From assembly GCF_010681825.2 (NCBI RefSeq), contig NZ_CP066776.1:496001-560000 (forward strand): 64,000 nucleotides of DNA. The letters are read 5' to 3'. A model generated the notes under the pieces. The model worked only from the letters and a program-made list of their open reading frames with translations, searched no databases and had not been told where the DNA came from. The DNA comes from Sulfuriroseicoccus oceanibius (GTDB taxonomy: Bacteria; Verrucomicrobiota; Verrucomicrobiia; Verrucomicrobiales; SLCJ01). Position 1 is the stretch's first letter. Every line of letters starts with the position of its first letter. Below, one piece after another: positions 63,964 through 64,000 of this stretch. Made by a program: the position numbers and the translations under genes.

Positions 63964-64000
63964 TGGTGGGCGTTACGTCAGAGCGTAGGCAATGGCTTCA

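Overview
The window looks like a chromosomal segment of a Verrucomicrobiota bacterium (Verrucomicrobiales-like). The grounds are a PEP-CTERM secreted protein, DUF1080 plus Gfo/Idh/MocA sugar-oxidation genes, very large secreted multidomain proteins that end in an Asp-rich EF-hand-like segment plus a small beta domain, and an abundance of structured intergenic repeats. This is inference from gene content; no rRNA, tRNA or CRISPR array was seen.

Layout. 1-1942 holds no credible protein gene: it carries two inverted-orientation copies of a composite hairpin repeat and then a diverged 230-bp duplication with DnaA-box-like sites. A LamB-like porin follows (1943-3535). 4470-7927 is a redox/electrophile-stress operon (rhodanese-YceI fusion, KefF/G-like reductase, KefB/C-like K+ efflux antiporter). 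8892-15917 has a PEP-CTERM protein, a minus-strand Gfo/Idh + double-DUF1080 pair and a divergent Tat-exported Gfo/Idh, SUMF1-like lipoprotein and ApbE set; this suggests oxidative glycoside metabolism. 16342-21281 has a sulfotransferase coupled to a cytochrome P450, a DUF1287 protein, a small unknown and tilS. 22045-31926 is a protein-quality-control block: tig, clpP, clpX, (SDR/DUF2867), dnaK, groES, groEL. A perfectly periodic 376-bp tandem array separates it from a cysteine-synthase-like enzyme, a K+ channel, a 1094-aa matrixin-type lipoprotein, DUF4230, and an SNF2/SWIM pair.

At 43003-44235 a RAYT-type (IS200/REP-associated) transposase-like gene sits between a 4 x 129-bp array of paired inverted hairpins and a further partial unit. 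The same hairpins, with covarying stems and a constant GGAG/CTCC loop, occur in at least six other places in the window, so this is a probable REP/BIME-RAYT system. The RAYT has His-Val-Arg instead of the His-Val-His expected for the HUH motif. xerD, coaX, a ROK kinase and a 1984-aa secreted PDZ/PA14 protein follow, then an rRNA methyltransferase and rsuA.

55634-57784 is a secreted-protein gene split by an IS110-family element whose 5' non-coding end is rich in hairpins (candidate bridge RNA). The last part has an ACT-domain protein, a CBM9-like protein translationally coupled to a sodium:solute symporter, a DUF2007 protein, and two families of MITE-like elements with terminal inverted repeats.

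Most apparent reading frames inside the repeats are spurious translations of hairpins and are left out.
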